From Anaerotignum faecicola (GTDB lineage: Bacteria; Bacillota; Clostridia; Lachnospirales; Anaerotignaceae), in assembly GCF_003865035.1 (NCBI RefSeq), contig NZ_BHVZ01000014.1, positions 372,001 through 436,000 of the forward strand: a stretch of 64,000 nucleotides of DNA. Reading direction: 5' to 3'. This document shows, in pieces, positions 16,180-25,281 of this stretch. Position 1 is the stretch's first letter. Each line of letters opens with the position of its first letter. Both the position numbers and the translations under genes were made by a program. The notes below the pieces were generated by a model. That model had not been told where the DNA came from and did no database searches. It saw nothing but the letters and a program-made list of their open reading frames with translations.

Positions 16180-17081
16180 CATTTGTTTTTTCCGGTCAGG
16201 GCGCACAGAAGGCAGGCATGGGCAAAAGCTTTTATGATAACAACGAAACCGTAAAGGATTTGTTCGACAGAGCAGAAACCCTCAGAAGCGGTACACTGGC
16301 GCAGTGCTTTTCCGGCACGGCGGAGGAGCTGAAGGAAACGCAGAATACACAGCCCTGTCTGTATCTGACAGATCTTGCGGCGGCGATTGCGCTTTCCGAA
16401 GCAGGTATCCCTGTGGATGGCGTGGCAGGCTTTTCTCTGGGGGAACTGCCTGCATTGGCGTTTGCCGGTGCGTATAGCCATCTGGATGGCTTCCGTCTGG
16501 CTTGCATCCGCGGCAGAGCTATGGCAAAGGCGGCGGCAGAGCATCCTGCGTCCATGCTTGCGGTCATGAAGCTGGACAATGCAAAAATCGAGGAAATCTG
16601 CAAGCAGTTCAAGCAGGTGTATCCCGTAAACTATAATGCGCCCGGTCAGCTTGTTGTGGCAGGGGCGATTGAGGAAATGGATGCCTTCAAGCAGGCGGTG
16701 CGTGAAGCAGGCGGCAGAGGTCTGCCCGTAGCAGTCGGCGGTGGGTTCCATTCTCCCTTCATGGATGGAGCAAGCAGGGAATTTTCCGAGGATGCAAGAG
16801 AATTTGAGCTGAGAAAGCCCGCGCTGACCGTTTATTCCAACTTTACCACAGAGCCCTATACGGAAAACGTACTGGAATTGATGGAAAATCAGATTAACCA
16901 CAGTCTGCGTTGGCAGGAAAGCATGGAACGCATGGCGGCAGATGGCTTCGATACCTTCATTGAGGTAGGCATCGGCGATACGCTGAAAAAGCTTATCAAG
17001 CGCATCCTGCCCGAAGCAAGGGTATACAGCGTTTCCGATATGGAGGAAATCGAAAAGGTGAAGGAGGAAATGGGATGCTGA
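16167..17081 (+). CDS. fabD: Malonyl-CoA:ACP transacylase
   Basis: Moves malonyl from CoA to ACP. 304 residues, alpha/beta hydrolase-like. FSGQGAQ at 8-14, the catalytic Ser in GFSLGELPAL (about S91), and the catalytic His in the GGGFHSPFM segment (about H195) are all present. Start overlaps fabK; stop overlaps fabG by 7 nt, indicating translational coupling along the operon. Confidence 0.96.
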   Translation: MGKIAFVFSGQGAQKAGMGKSFYDNNETVKDLFDRAETLRSGTLAQCFSGTAEELKETQNTQPCLYLTDLAAAIALSEAGIPVDGVAGFSLGELPALAFAGAYSHLDGFRLACIRGRAMAKAAAEHPASMLAVMKLDNAKIEEICKQFKQVYPVNYNAPGQLVVAGAIEEMDAFKQAVREAGGRGLPVAVGGGFHSPFMDGASREFSEDAREFELRKPALTVYSNFTTEPYTENVLELMENQINHSLRWQESMERMAADGFDTFIEVGIGDTLKKLIKRILPEARVYSVSDMEEIEKVKEEMGC

Positions 17082-17806
17082 AAGGAAAAACAGCAGTCGT
17101 AACCGGCGGCTCCAGAGGGATTGGTAAGGCAATTTGCCTGAAATTTGCAGAAAATGGTGCAGATATTGCGTTTTTATATGCGGGCAATACCGTGAAGGCG
17201 GAGGAAACCGTAAAGGAATTGGAAGGACTGGGCGTAAAGGCAAAGGCATATCAGTGCAACGTTGCGGATGCAGATGCCGTTGCGGCAGTTGTAAAGGAAA
17301 TCGTGAAGGATTTCGGCGGCATTCAGATTCTGGTGAATAACGCAGGCATTACGAAGGATAAGCTGGTGCCCATGATGAAGGCGGCAGATTTTGACGCAGT
17401 CATTGATACAAACCTCAAGGGCGCATTTTATATGACAAAAGGGGTATATCCTCTTTTCCTGAAGCAGAAGGGCGGCAAGATTATCAATATCAGCTCCGTT
17501 TCCGGTCTGACAGGCAACCCCGGGCAGGCAAATTATTCCGCATCCAAGGCAGGGGTAATCGGGCTGACAAAATCCGTTGCAAAGGAACTGGCTTCCAGAG
17601 GGGTATGCTGCAATGCAATCGCTCCCGGCTTTATCGCAACGGAAATGACACAGGCATTGGAAAACGATACATTGAAGGATGCCATCCCCATGAAGCGCTT
17701 CGGCGAAGCGGAGGAAGTGGCGAAGCTGGCATTGTTCTTAGCGTCGGAACATTCTGATTACATTACAGGCGAGGTCATCCGTATTGATGGCGGTCTGGCA
17801 TGCTGA
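17075..17806 (+). CDS. fabG: 3-oxoacyl-ACP reductase
   Basis: NADPH-dependent short-chain dehydrogenase reducing beta-ketoacyl-ACP. 243 residues. Nucleotide loop TGGSRGIGKAI at 10-20, NNAG near 87, catalytic Ser (INISSVSG, about 138) and Y-x3-K in ANYSASKAG (about 151-155), and the C-terminal ITGEVIRIDGG typical of FabG. Coupled to fabD by overlap. Confidence 0.96.
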   Translation: MLKGKTAVVTGGSRGIGKAICLKFAENGADIAFLYAGNTVKAEETVKELEGLGVKAKAYQCNVADADAVAAVVKEIVKDFGGIQILVNNAGITKDKLVPMMKAADFDAVIDTNLKGAFYMTKGVYPLFLKQKGGKIINISSVSGLTGNPGQANYSASKAGVIGLTKSVAKELASRGVCCNAIAPGFIATEMTQALENDTLKDAIPMKRFGEAEEVAKLALFLASEHSDYITGEVIRIDGGLAC

Positions 17807-17861
17807 ATCGGCGCGAAGGAACCGAAAAAGCAGTCGGATTTCGCAGGAAAGGATTGATGAA

Positions 17862-19097
17862 ATGAGACGAGTAGTAGTAACAGGCATCGGCGCAGTGACC
17901 CCCGTGGGCAATAACGTGCCGGAATTCTGGGAAGCAATTAAAAACGGAAAAAACGGTATCGCACCCATCACCAGATTTGATGTCAGCGAAAGCAAATATA
18001 AGCTGGCGGCAGAGGTGAAGGAGTTTGATCCGACAAAATATATGGATAAGCTGACAGCAAAGAAGCTGGATCGTTTCGTGCAGTTCGCTATGGTGGCAGC
18101 CAGCGAGGCGATGACAGACAGTCAGCTGGAAGGCAATATTGAAAAAGAGGATTTGGCGGTTTATTTCGGCAGCGGCATCGGCGGCTTTGAAACGCTTTGC
18201 GAAAGCTATGATGTGCTGAGGGAAAAAGGACCTCGCCGTGTTTCTCCTCTGTTCATCCCCAAGATTATCAATAACATTGCGGCAGGCAATATTGCCATTC
18301 ACTATCAGGCGCAGAATGCCTGTGTTGCGGTTTCTACCGCCTGTGCAACAGGTACAACTGCTATCGGTGAAGGCTACAGAGCCGTTCTGCATGGCTATAC
18401 CACAGCGGCAATCTGCGGCGGCAGTGAAGCGGCAATCGTTCCGTTGGCAGTGGCAGGCTTCGGCAGCTGCATGGCACTGAATGCATCGGAAGACCCCAAT
18501 GCGGCATCCCTGCCCTTCGATAAACGCCGTGCAGGCTTCGTTATGGGCGAGGGCGCAGGTGCGGTAATTCTGGAAGAATATGAACACGCAAAGGCGCGCG
18601 GCGCAAAAATTTATGCGGAAATCGTAGGCTATGGCTCCACCTGTGATGCACACCATGTAACCGCTCCTGCGGAGGAAGCAATCGCAAGCGGCAAGGCAAT
18701 CGTAAATGCAATGGCAGGTCTGGAAGGCGTAAAGCCCGAAGAAATTTATATCAATGCACATGGTACAGGCACAGCCTTGAATGATAAAACAGAAACCAGA
18801 GCTATCAAAAATGCCTTTGGCGAAGCAGATGCGAAAAAGGTTCACATCAGCTCCACAAAATCCATGACAGGGCACATGCTCGGTGCAGCAGGTGCAGTAG
18901 AGGCAATCGCGGCAATTCTGGCAGTGCAGGAGGATGTTATCCCTCCTACCATCAACCTGAAGGAGGCTGACCCTGCGTGTGATTTGGACTACACCCCCAA
19001 CACAGCGGTCAAGACAACCGTAGAAGCGGCAATGTCCACTTCTCTGGGCTTTGGCGGTCATAATGCCTGTGTTGCATTCAGAAAGATGAGGGGCTGA
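17862..19097 (+). CDS. fabF: 3-oxoacyl-ACP synthase II
   Basis: Elongating beta-ketoacyl-ACP synthase, 411 residues. The catalytic Cys is in VSTACATGT (about 163), with the two His in NAHGTGT and in KSMTGHMLGAAG. The ATG at 17862 (MRRVVVTGIGAVTP) is the normal family start; the frame is open 26 codons further up but that part lies inside and just after fabG and has no matching sequence. Ribosome site AGGAAAGGA precedes it. Confidence 0.96.
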   Translation: MRRVVVTGIGAVTPVGNNVPEFWEAIKNGKNGIAPITRFDVSESKYKLAAEVKEFDPTKYMDKLTAKKLDRFVQFAMVAASEAMTDSQLEGNIEKEDLAVYFGSGIGGFETLCESYDVLREKGPRRVSPLFIPKIINNIAAGNIAIHYQAQNACVAVSTACATGTTAIGEGYRAVLHGYTTAAICGGSEAAIVPLAVAGFGSCMALNASEDPNAASLPFDKRRAGFVMGEGAGAVILEEYEHAKARGAKIYAEIVGYGSTCDAHHVTAPAEEAIASGKAIVNAMAGLEGVKPEEIYINAHGTGTALNDKTETRAIKNAFGEADAKKVHISSTKSMTGHMLGAAGAVEAIAAILAVQEDVIPPTINLKEADPACDLDYTPNTAVKTTVEAAMSTSLGFGGHNACVAFRKMRG

Positions 19098-19561
19098 TGA
19101 ATATGGATACGAATAAAATCAATGATCTGGCGAAGATTCTGCGCCAGAATCAGCTGACAAAATTAGACCTGACAGAGGGGGATACCCGTATCGTTCTGGA
19201 AGCAGGCGGCAGACAGGCGGTAGTGGAAATGCCTGTGGTTTCTGTGGAAAACATAGCGGAAGTGCCTGTTGCAGAAGTGCCTTCTGTGGAAAAAGCAGAA
19301 GCACCCGCAGGCGTGGAGCAGAAATCCCCGCTGGTGGGTACGGTTTATCTTGCGCCACAGGCAGGGGCAGAGCCCTTTGTGCAGGTGGGCGATAAGGTGA
19401 AAAAGGGCGATGTGCTCTGCATTGTTGAATCCATGAAGATGTTCAATAATATCGAAGCAGAGCTGGAAGGCACGATTGCGGCAGTCTGCGTGGATAATGG
19501 GCAGATTGTGGAATTCGGTCAGCCCTTGGTTCGCATCCTGCCCGAAAAGGAGGAAAACTGA
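19097..19561 (+). CDS. accB: Biotin carboxyl carrier protein of acetyl-CoA carboxylase
   Basis: Carries biotin between the carboxylase and transferase halves of acetyl-CoA carboxylase. 154 residues: N-terminal helical part, a Pro/Ala/Val-rich hinge (about 50-75) and a C-terminal biotinyl domain with the modified Lys in ESMKMFNNIEAE (about K113). The ATG at 19097 overlaps the fabF stop; a second in-frame ATG at 19103 is equally possible. Confidence 0.95.
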   Translation: MNMDTNKINDLAKILRQNQLTKLDLTEGDTRIVLEAGGRQAVVEMPVVSVENIAEVPVAEVPSVEKAEAPAGVEQKSPLVGTVYLAPQAGAEPFVQVGDKVKKGDVLCIVESMKMFNNIEAELEGTIAAVCVDNGQIVEFGQPLVRILPEKEEN

Positions 19562-19974
19562 TGAATCAGGAAGAAATCAAAAAAATTCTGCCCCATAGAG
19601 ATCACATGCTTCTGATTGATGAGGCAGAGCTGAGAGAGGGCAAGGCTTACGGCAAAAAAACCATCCGAGGGGATGAATTTTTCTTGCAGGGGCATTTCCC
19701 CGGTAATCCTGTTGTCCCCGGTGTCATTCTCTGCGAAATTCTGGGGCAGAGCGCGTGTGTCCTGCTTTCCGGTGAGGCAGAGGGTATTACCCCCTTCTTT
19801 ACGGGACTGGATAAGGTGCGCTTTAAAAACCCCGTACATCCGGGGGATGTATTTGAAACAGAATGTACCCTGCTCAAGCATAAGGGGCCCTTCTACTGGG
19901 CAGAGGGCAAGGGTTATGTAGACGGTAAGTTGTGTGTCAGTGCAGAGTTTTCCTTTGCACTTATCAAGGAGTGA
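19561..19974 (+). CDS. fabZ: 3-hydroxyacyl-ACP dehydratase
   Basis: Hot-dog-fold dehydratase of the elongation cycle, 137 residues. Catalytic His and Glu are in LQGHFPGNPVVPGVILCEIL (about H46 and E60). Start codon overlaps the accB stop (ATGA arrangement). No FabA or FabN-type isomerase is seen, so the route to unsaturated chains is not apparent in this cluster. Confidence 0.95.
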   Translation: MNQEEIKKILPHRDHMLLIDEAELREGKAYGKKTIRGDEFFLQGHFPGNPVVPGVILCEILGQSACVLLSGEAEGITPFFTGLDKVRFKNPVHPGDVFETECTLLKHKGPFYWAEGKGYVDGKLCVSAEFSFALIKE

Positions 19975-19980
19975 CAGGAA

Positions 19981-21300
19981 ATGTTTTCTAAAATTCTCGT
20001 TGCCAACAGAGGCGAAGTGGCAGTCCGCATCATCCGTGCCTGCAAGGAAATGGGCATCGAGACGGTGGCTGTCTATTCCGAGGCGGACAGAAATTCCCTG
20101 CCCGTTGCCCTTGCGGATGAGCGTATCTGCATTGGCGGCAATGCGGCGGCAGAGAGCTACTTAAATCAGAAAAATATCATCAGCGCAGCGTTGGCAACCA
20201 ATGCCGAGGCAATTCACCCCGGCTATGGCTTTCTTTCCGAAAATGCAGGCTTTGCCAAGCTTTGCGAAGAAAACGGCATTGTTTTTATCGGCCCGAAGAG
20301 CGAGGTTATCTCTGCCATGGGCGATAAGGATACTTCCCGTCAGCTGATGCAGCAGGTCGGCGTGCCCGTTGTTCCCGGAACGGAGGTTCTTAAGGACGTA
20401 GAGGAAGCAAAGAAATATGCCAAGGAAATCGGCTATCCGCTTCTGGTAAAGGCAACGGCAGGCGGCGGCGGCAAGGGCATCCGCGTGGTGGCGAGAGAGG
20501 AAGACCTTGAGGATGCCTTCCATACGGCATCGCGTGAAGCGGAGAGTGCCTTCGGCAATGGGGAGGTATTTCTGGAGAAATATCTTACCCATGTGCGCCA
20601 TGTGGAAATGCAGATTCTGGCAGACCAACAGGGGAACATCCTCTGTCTGGGTGAAAGAGACTGCTCTCTCCAGCTGAATAAGCAGAAGGTGCTGGAGGAA
20701 ACGCCCAGCCCCGTTATGACAGAGGACATCCGCAGAAAAATGATGGATGCGGCAGTTCTGGCGGCAAAGGCGGCAAATTATACCAATGCAGGCACAGTAG
20801 AATTTCTGCTTGCACCCGATGGGCAGTTTTATTTCATCGAAATGAATACCCGTTTGCAGGTGGAGCATCCCATTACGGAGGAAATCAGCGGCGTGGATAT
20901 CGTGAAATGGCAGATTCGTATTGCCTGTCAGGTGCCCCTGAATATGAAGCAGGAGGATATCCGCCTGCAGGGACACGCCATCGAATGTCGTATCAATGCA
21001 CGCTCTACAGGCAGAGTGGATTTTCTGCATATTCCCGGCGGCGGCAGAGTGCATTTCGATACTGCGCTTATGCAGGATACCGTCGTGGTTCCCTTCTATG
21101 ATTCCATGCTTGGCAAGCTGATTGTCCACGCAAACACCAGAGAGGAAGCCATCCGCAGAATGGAGGCATCTCTTTGTGAAATGGTAATCGTTGGGGTAGA
21201 AACCAATATCGAGGAGCAGCTGCAGCTCATTCGCAGCAAAATCTTCCAGAAGGGGAATTATGATACCCTCATTCTGGACAAAATTTTGAAAAAGGGGTGA
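19981..21300 (+). CDS. accC: Acetyl-CoA carboxylase, biotin carboxylase subunit
   Basis: ATP-grasp enzyme that carboxylates the biotin on AccB. 439 residues. N-terminal ILVANRGEVAVRIIRAC, glycine-rich ATP loop KATAGGGGKGIRVV (about 157-170), EMNTRLQVEHPITE (about 286-299) with metal-binding and catalytic residues, all intact. Follows fabZ by six bases with AAGGAGTGACAGG as ribosome site. Confidence 0.97.
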   Translation: MFSKILVANRGEVAVRIIRACKEMGIETVAVYSEADRNSLPVALADERICIGGNAAAESYLNQKNIISAALATNAEAIHPGYGFLSENAGFAKLCEENGIVFIGPKSEVISAMGDKDTSRQLMQQVGVPVVPGTEVLKDVEEAKKYAKEIGYPLLVKATAGGGGKGIRVVAREEDLEDAFHTASREAESAFGNGEVFLEKYLTHVRHVEMQILADQQGNILCLGERDCSLQLNKQKVLEETPSPVMTEDIRRKMMDAAVLAAKAANYTNAGTVEFLLAPDGQFYFIEMNTRLQVEHPITEEISGVDIVKWQIRIACQVPLNMKQEDIRLQGHAIECRINARSTGRVDFLHIPGGGRVHFDTALMQDTVVVPFYDSMLGKLIVHANTREEAIRRMEASLCEMVIVGVETNIEEQLQLIRSKIFQKGNYDTLILDKILKKG

Positions 21301-21305
21301 TATAA

Positions 21306-22157
21306 ATGAGTAACATTATGGGTTACTTCCGCAAATCCAAAAATGCTTTGGAAAAAGGCGGTATCACACTGAAAAATATAACAGAAGAAAAGGTGCGTTG
21401 CCCTATCTGCAAGTCCTATGAAACCAGACGTGCAATTGCGAAGCAGAAGGTGACCTGCCCCCATTGCGGACATCATTTCCGCATCGGCGCAAGAACCAGA
21501 ATTAAGGCGCTTTGCGATAAGGACAGCTTCCACGAATTATTTTCCAATATCGAAACGATTGACCCGTTGGAATTTCCCGGGTATCAGGATAAAATGGATC
21601 GCGGCAGAGCCGTCAGCGGTGAGGAGGAGGGCGTTGTCTGTGGGACAGCCAAGATTCGCCATCAGCGCTGTGCGGTGTTCGTGATGGAGCCCGGCTTTAT
21701 GATGGGCAGTATGGGCTCTGTTGTCGGCGAAAAAATCGCTCGCCTGTTTGAATATGCCGCAGAGCATGAGCTGCCTGTGGTCGGCTTTACGGCAAGCGGT
21801 GGCGCGCGTATGCAGGAGGGGATTCTTTCCCTGATGCAGATGGCAAAAACAAGCGGTGCAGTAGAGCAGCACAGCAAAAAGGGCGGTCTGTATATCACCG
21901 TTCTGACAGACCCTACAACCGGCGGCGTAACGGCAAGCTTTGCTATGCTGGGGGATATTATCCTTTCCGAGCCAAACGCAACCATTGGCTTTGCAGGCAG
22001 AAGGGTCATCGAGCAGACCACAAAGAAAAAGCTGCCGGAGGATTTCCAGAAGGCAGAATTTCTGCTGGAGCATGGCTTTGTGGATGCCATTGTGCCGAGA
22101 ACAGAACTGAGAGGAACTTTGGAAAAGCTGCTGCGGCAGCATGGCAGAAAGGAATGA
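21306..22157 (+). CDS. accD: Acetyl-CoA carboxylase, carboxyltransferase beta
   Basis: With AccA, transfers the carboxyl group to acetyl-CoA. 283 residues. N-terminal zinc ribbon with two C-x2-C pairs ([16 protein letters not shown], about residues 35-60), then the crotonase-like domain with [15 protein letters not shown] oxyanion segment and [14 protein letters not shown]. Overlaps accA by 4 nt. Confidence 0.96.
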   Translation: MSNIMGYFRKSKNALEKGGITLKNITEEKVRCPICKSYETRRAIAKQKVTCPHCGHHFRIGARTRIKALCDKDSFHELFSNIETIDPLEFPGYQDKMDRGRAVSGEEEGVVCGTAKIRHQRCAVFVMEPGFMMGSMGSVVGEKIARLFEYAAEHELPVVGFTASGGARMQEGILSLMQMAKTSGAVEQHSKKGGLYITVLTDPTTGGVTASFAMLGDIILSEPNATIGFAGRRVIEQTTKKKLPEDFQKAEFLLEHGFVDAIVPRTELRGTLEKLLRQHGRKE

Positions 22158-22945
22158 CGCGGATGAATGCCTATGAAAAATTACAGACGGCAAGAAGTCA
22201 GACCCGCCCGACGGCGCGTTCCTATATCGAAAAGCTGTTTCAGGAGCGGACAGAGCTGCATGGGGACAGAAAATATGCCGATGATGCGGCAATTATCGGC
22301 GGCATCGGTATGCTGGGGGATATCCCCGCAACCTTTATCGGCATTGAACGCGGACGCAATCTGGAAGAAAGAATCCGCTGCAATTTCGGCTGCCCCATGC
22401 CCGAAGGCTATCGCAAGGCACTGCGCCTGATGAGACAGGCGGAAAAATTCCACAGACCGGTTATCTGTTTTGTGGATACCTCCGGTGCATTCTGCGGCGA
22501 GGAGGCAGAGGAACGCGGACAGGGACAGGCGATTGCCGATAACCTTATGCAGATGATGGGACTGGAAACGCCGATTATCACGATTGTCATTGGGGAAGGC
22601 GGCAGCGGCGGTGCCTTGGGGCTTTCCGTTGCGAATAAGCTGTATATGCTTGAAAATGCGGTCTTTTCCGTTATTTCCCCTGAGGGCTGTGCAAGTATCC
22701 TCTGGGAGGATGCCAAGCTTGCGCCCGATGCGGCAGAATGTCTGCATATTACGGCGGAGGATATGAAGGAATTCGGCGTAGCAGAAGAAATTATTCCTGA
22801 GGACTTTGTGCATTTCGGAAGAATGTGCGAGGAAATGAAGGAAAAACTCATCCTTGATTTAAAGGGATGGTCGAAAAAAACAGGAAAAGAGCTTTCCGAA
22901 GAAAGATATCAGCGCTTCCGTAAGCTGGGACGCTGGGCAGAATAA
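22154..22945 (+). CDS. accA: Acetyl-CoA carboxylase, carboxyltransferase alpha
   Basis: Partner of AccD, 263 residues. [53 protein letters not shown] and [14 protein letters not shown] are family landmarks. It is shorter at the N terminus than E. coli AccA (319), as usual in clostridia. Two starts are possible, ATG 22154 (overlapping accD) and ATG 22163. Last gene of the operon, followed by a strong terminator. Confidence 0.95.
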   Translation: MTRMNAYEKLQTARSQTRPTARSYIEKLFQERTELHGDRKYADDAAIIGGIGMLGDIPATFIGIERGRNLEERIRCNFGCPMPEGYRKALRLMRQAEKFHRPVICFVDTSGAFCGEEAEERGQGQAIADNLMQMMGLETPIITIVIGEGGSGGALGLSVANKLYMLENAVFSVISPEGCASILWEDAKLAPDAAECLHITAEDMKEFGVAEEIIPEDFVHFGRMCEEMKEKLILDLKGWSKKTGKELSEERYQRFRKLGRWAE

Positions 22946-22950
22946 AAAAT

Positions 22951-22995
22951 AAGCCTTTCCAAGAGGTCGGGTGACTTCTTGTAAAGGCTTTTTTA
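22951..22995 (+). terminator. Terminator of the fatty-acid operon
   Basis: AAGCCTTT / AAAGGCTT arms with a T run; it closes the fabH-accA transcript and lies at the end of the convergent Fur-family gene. Confidence 0.87.
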
Positions 22996-23415
22996 TTTTT
23001 CGTCAGTATCCTTTTTGCTGCATTCGGGGCAGAGTCCCGTAAATTCCAGAGAATGTCCCGTAATCCGAAATCCCGTTTTCTGCTGCAGGGTTTCCTCTAA
23101 TTCACTGAGTGGGCAGGTATCCACAGGAATTACCTTGCCGCAGAGGTCGCAGACCAGACGGTGCGAATGATCCTTTTTTGCTAAGGAATAATATGCCTTC
23201 CCATCCTGCCGGACAGAGCGGATGAGAATTTTCTTTTCCGTCAGCGTGTTCAGCGTGCGGTAAACGGTGGAAACATTCATGGGAAGAATCGGCTCGGCTA
23301 AGGCGTGTAGTTCCTCTGCCGTCATGGGGCGCGCCTGCTTTTGCAATAAAAGCAATAGTACTTGCCGCTTTTTTGTGGATTTCAAAGCTGCATTTTTCAG
23401 AATATTCTGTTCCAT
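22993..23415 (-). CDS. Fur-family metal-responsive repressor
   Basis: 140-residue transcriptional repressor of the Fur/PerR/Zur family. Winged-helix domain (about 5-85) with PMNVSTVYRTLNTLTEKKIL; C-terminal dimerisation domain with HSHRLVCDLCG and GLCPECSKK, the two C-x2-C pairs of the structural zinc site. Which metal it senses cannot be decided from these residues. The ATG at 23415 is preceded by GGAGGGACAGG; the frame is open upstream, but that stretch covers the promoter region. Reads toward the fatty-acid operon. Confidence 0.88.
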   Translation of the reverse strand: MEQNILKNAALKSTKKRQVLLLLLQKQARPMTAEELHALAEPILPMNVSTVYRTLNTLTEKKILIRSVRQDGKAYYSLAKKDHSHRLVCDLCGKVIPVDTCPLSELEETLQQKTGFRITGHSLEFTGLCPECSKKDTDEK

Positions 23416-23655
23416 TCCTGTCCCTCCCTTCGTTCTTATGATAGTATACCCAAATGGGTTTGTCAATGCAGGGAAGACACAGACAGGGGAAAAGAAAATT
23501 TTCCTGCACCGACAGCGTTGCAAAAAGTGGGATGGTTTGATAGGATAGGAAAAGAGAGAAAAAAGCCGACCGCTTTTGCAGATAAACAGAGAGGAAGGGA
23601 AATATTTCTCGGGAAATTTCGGGAAATATTCTTATTTCGGGAAGGAGAAGGACGC

Positions 23656-24321
23656 ATGACAAAAAAAGAAAAGGTAACAATTATTTTAGAGCTTTTGCAC
23701 GAGCATTACGGTCCGACAAAATGCTATCTTGACCACGAAAACGCATGGCAGCTTCTGATTGCAACCATGCTTTCCGCACAATGCACCGATGCCAGAGTGA
23801 ATCTTGTAACGAAGGATTTATTCAAGAAATACACCTCTGTCAAGGACTTTGCACAGGCAGACCTTGCGGAACTGGAGCAGGATATTCACTCGACAGGCTT
23901 TTATCATAATAAGGCGAAGAATATCATTGCCTGCTGTCAGAAGCTTTTGCAGGACTATAATGGAGAGGTTCCCTCGGATATCGAGCAGCTGACTGCCCTT
24001 GCGGGTGTCGGCAGAAAAACGGCAAATGTTGTGCGCGGAAACTGGTATCATATCCCCAGTGTGGTGGTGGATACACATGTTAAGCGCGTTTCCAACCTGC
24101 TTGGGCTGACAAAAAACGAAGATCCCGTCAAGATTGAATTTGACCTGATGCAGCTTGTTCCGAAGGATAAATGGATTGATATCAATACCCAGATGATTGC
24201 ACATGGCAGGAAAATCTGCATTGCACGCAGACCGAAATGTCAGGAGTGCTTCCTGCTGCCCTATTGCACAGGCGGCAAGGCGTTAGAAAAAGAGAAAAAG
24301 AAAAAAGAGAAAAAGGCATAA
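23656..24321 (+). CDS. nth: Endonuclease III
   Basis: DNA glycosylase/AP lyase removing oxidised pyrimidines. 221 residues: helix-hairpin-helix with catalytic Lys in LAGVGRKTANVV (about 115-126), catalytic Asp in VVDTHVKRV (about 135-143), and the C-terminal 4Fe-4S loop C-x6-C-x2-C-x5-C (CIARRPKCQECFLLPYC). ATG at 23656 follows GAAGGAGAAGGACGC. Ends with a Lys-rich tail. The gene is divergent from the Fur-family gene. Confidence 0.95.
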   Translation: MTKKEKVTIILELLHEHYGPTKCYLDHENAWQLLIATMLSAQCTDARVNLVTKDLFKKYTSVKDFAQADLAELEQDIHSTGFYHNKAKNIIACCQKLLQDYNGEVPSDIEQLTALAGVGRKTANVVRGNWYHIPSVVVDTHVKRVSNLLGLTKNEDPVKIEFDLMQLVPKDKWIDINTQMIAHGRKICIARRPKCQECFLLPYCTGGKALEKEKKKKEKKA

Positions 24322-24361
24322 TATAGGAAGGACACAGAGACATAGAAAGGAGAAAACAGAA

Positions 24362-25219
24362 ATGAAATCGAAGAAGCTTTTGGCGGCGGCGCTTGCGGCA
24401 GTGCTGACCTTGGCAGGCTGCGGCACAACTGTACTGAGTGCGGAGGAAACAAAGGAATTGCTGACGCTTTCGCAGAAAACCATGGCAACAGTGGAAAGCA
24501 TGGCAGCGGAAATGACGATGGAAATGGATATGTCCATGGGCGAGGAAACCGCGGAAACCACCACAGTCGCTAAAATTCTGACACAGCAGAATCCCCTGCG
24601 AATGCAGATGAACCTCTCCGCAACCTTGGAGGATGGCACAGAAGCGCAGAACATGCAGATGTACGCCGAGGAGGAGGATGGCAAGCTGCGCACCTATGTT
24701 CTGGCGGCGGATACATGGTATAGCCAGACGATGGAGCTTGGAGGTCTTGCACAGTATAACGCGGAGGAAAATGTGACACTCTATCTGAGCAATTTAGCCG
24801 ATTTTTCCGCAACCGCAACAGAAAAAATCAATGATACCGAAGCAACAAAAATCGAAGGTACACTGAAAAAAGATGTTCTGCAAAAGGTGCTTGCGGAAAG
24901 CGGCATGACAGAAACCGCTGCGGCAATGGGTGTCACAGAGGAACAGCTTGCAGCCCTTACCGAATCGGTGAAAAGCCTTCCCCTGACGCTCTGGATTGAT
25001 GCGGATGGCTATGTGCTGAAATATGAAATGAACTTGACTGAGGTAATGCAGAAAATCATGGATAAGGCGATGGAAGCTGCTGGCAGTACGGATGCGTCCT
25101 CTGCCGTAAAGGTGGAAAAAACAAGCATTTCCATGGTTTGCAGCCAGTTCAACGCAGTTAAGGAAATCACCATTCCCGAAGAAGCAAAGAGCGCAGAAAG
25201 CATTTCTGCAAATCAATAA
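24362..25219 (+). CDS. Putative lipoprotein (DUF6612-like)
   Basis: 285-residue exported lipoprotein: signal peptide with lipobox LAGC (C20), then a Thr/Met-rich beta domain with repeated MTMEMDMSM-type strands and a C-terminal DGYVLKYEMNLTEVM segment. The pattern resembles the DUF6612/LppX-like fold common in Firmicutes (recalled similarity, moderate certainty). Function unknown; binding a lipid or hydrophobic ligand is one possibility for this fold. Possibly co-transcribed with nth (40-bp gap). Confidence 0.75.
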   Translation: MKSKKLLAAALAAVLTLAGCGTTVLSAEETKELLTLSQKTMATVESMAAEMTMEMDMSMGEETAETTTVAKILTQQNPLRMQMNLSATLEDGTEAQNMQMYAEEEDGKLRTYVLAADTWYSQTMELGGLAQYNAEENVTLYLSNLADFSATATEKINDTEATKIEGTLKKDVLQKVLAESGMTETAAAMGVTEEQLAALTESVKSLPLTLWIDADGYVLKYEMNLTEVMQKIMDKAMEAAGSTDASSAVKVEKTSISMVCSQFNAVKEITIPEEAKSAESISANQ

Positions 25220-25228
25220 TCCGGAGCA

Positions 25229-25266
25229 TAAAAAACCCCGAAGGAAATTTCCTTCGGGATTTTTTT
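25229..25266. terminator. Bidirectional terminator
   Basis: A 22-bp perfect palindrome (25237-25258, arms CCCGAAGGAAA) flanked by an A run and a T run, between convergent lipoprotein and ileS genes. Confidence 0.9.
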
Positions 25267-25281
25267 ATGTTTTATGATGCT

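Noticed and set aside
15948..17249. 433-residue minus-strand open frame over fabD
   Set aside because: Runs against the coherent fab operon; no family resemblance.
13968..22945. Polyketide or specialised lipid cluster
   Set aside because: Gene set and order are the ordinary clostridial FAS II plus acetyl-CoA carboxylase operon.
23362..23655. 98-codon N-terminal extension of endonuclease III
   Set aside because: It covers the divergent Fur-gene promoter and lacks family sequence; the ATG at 23656 has the ribosome site.
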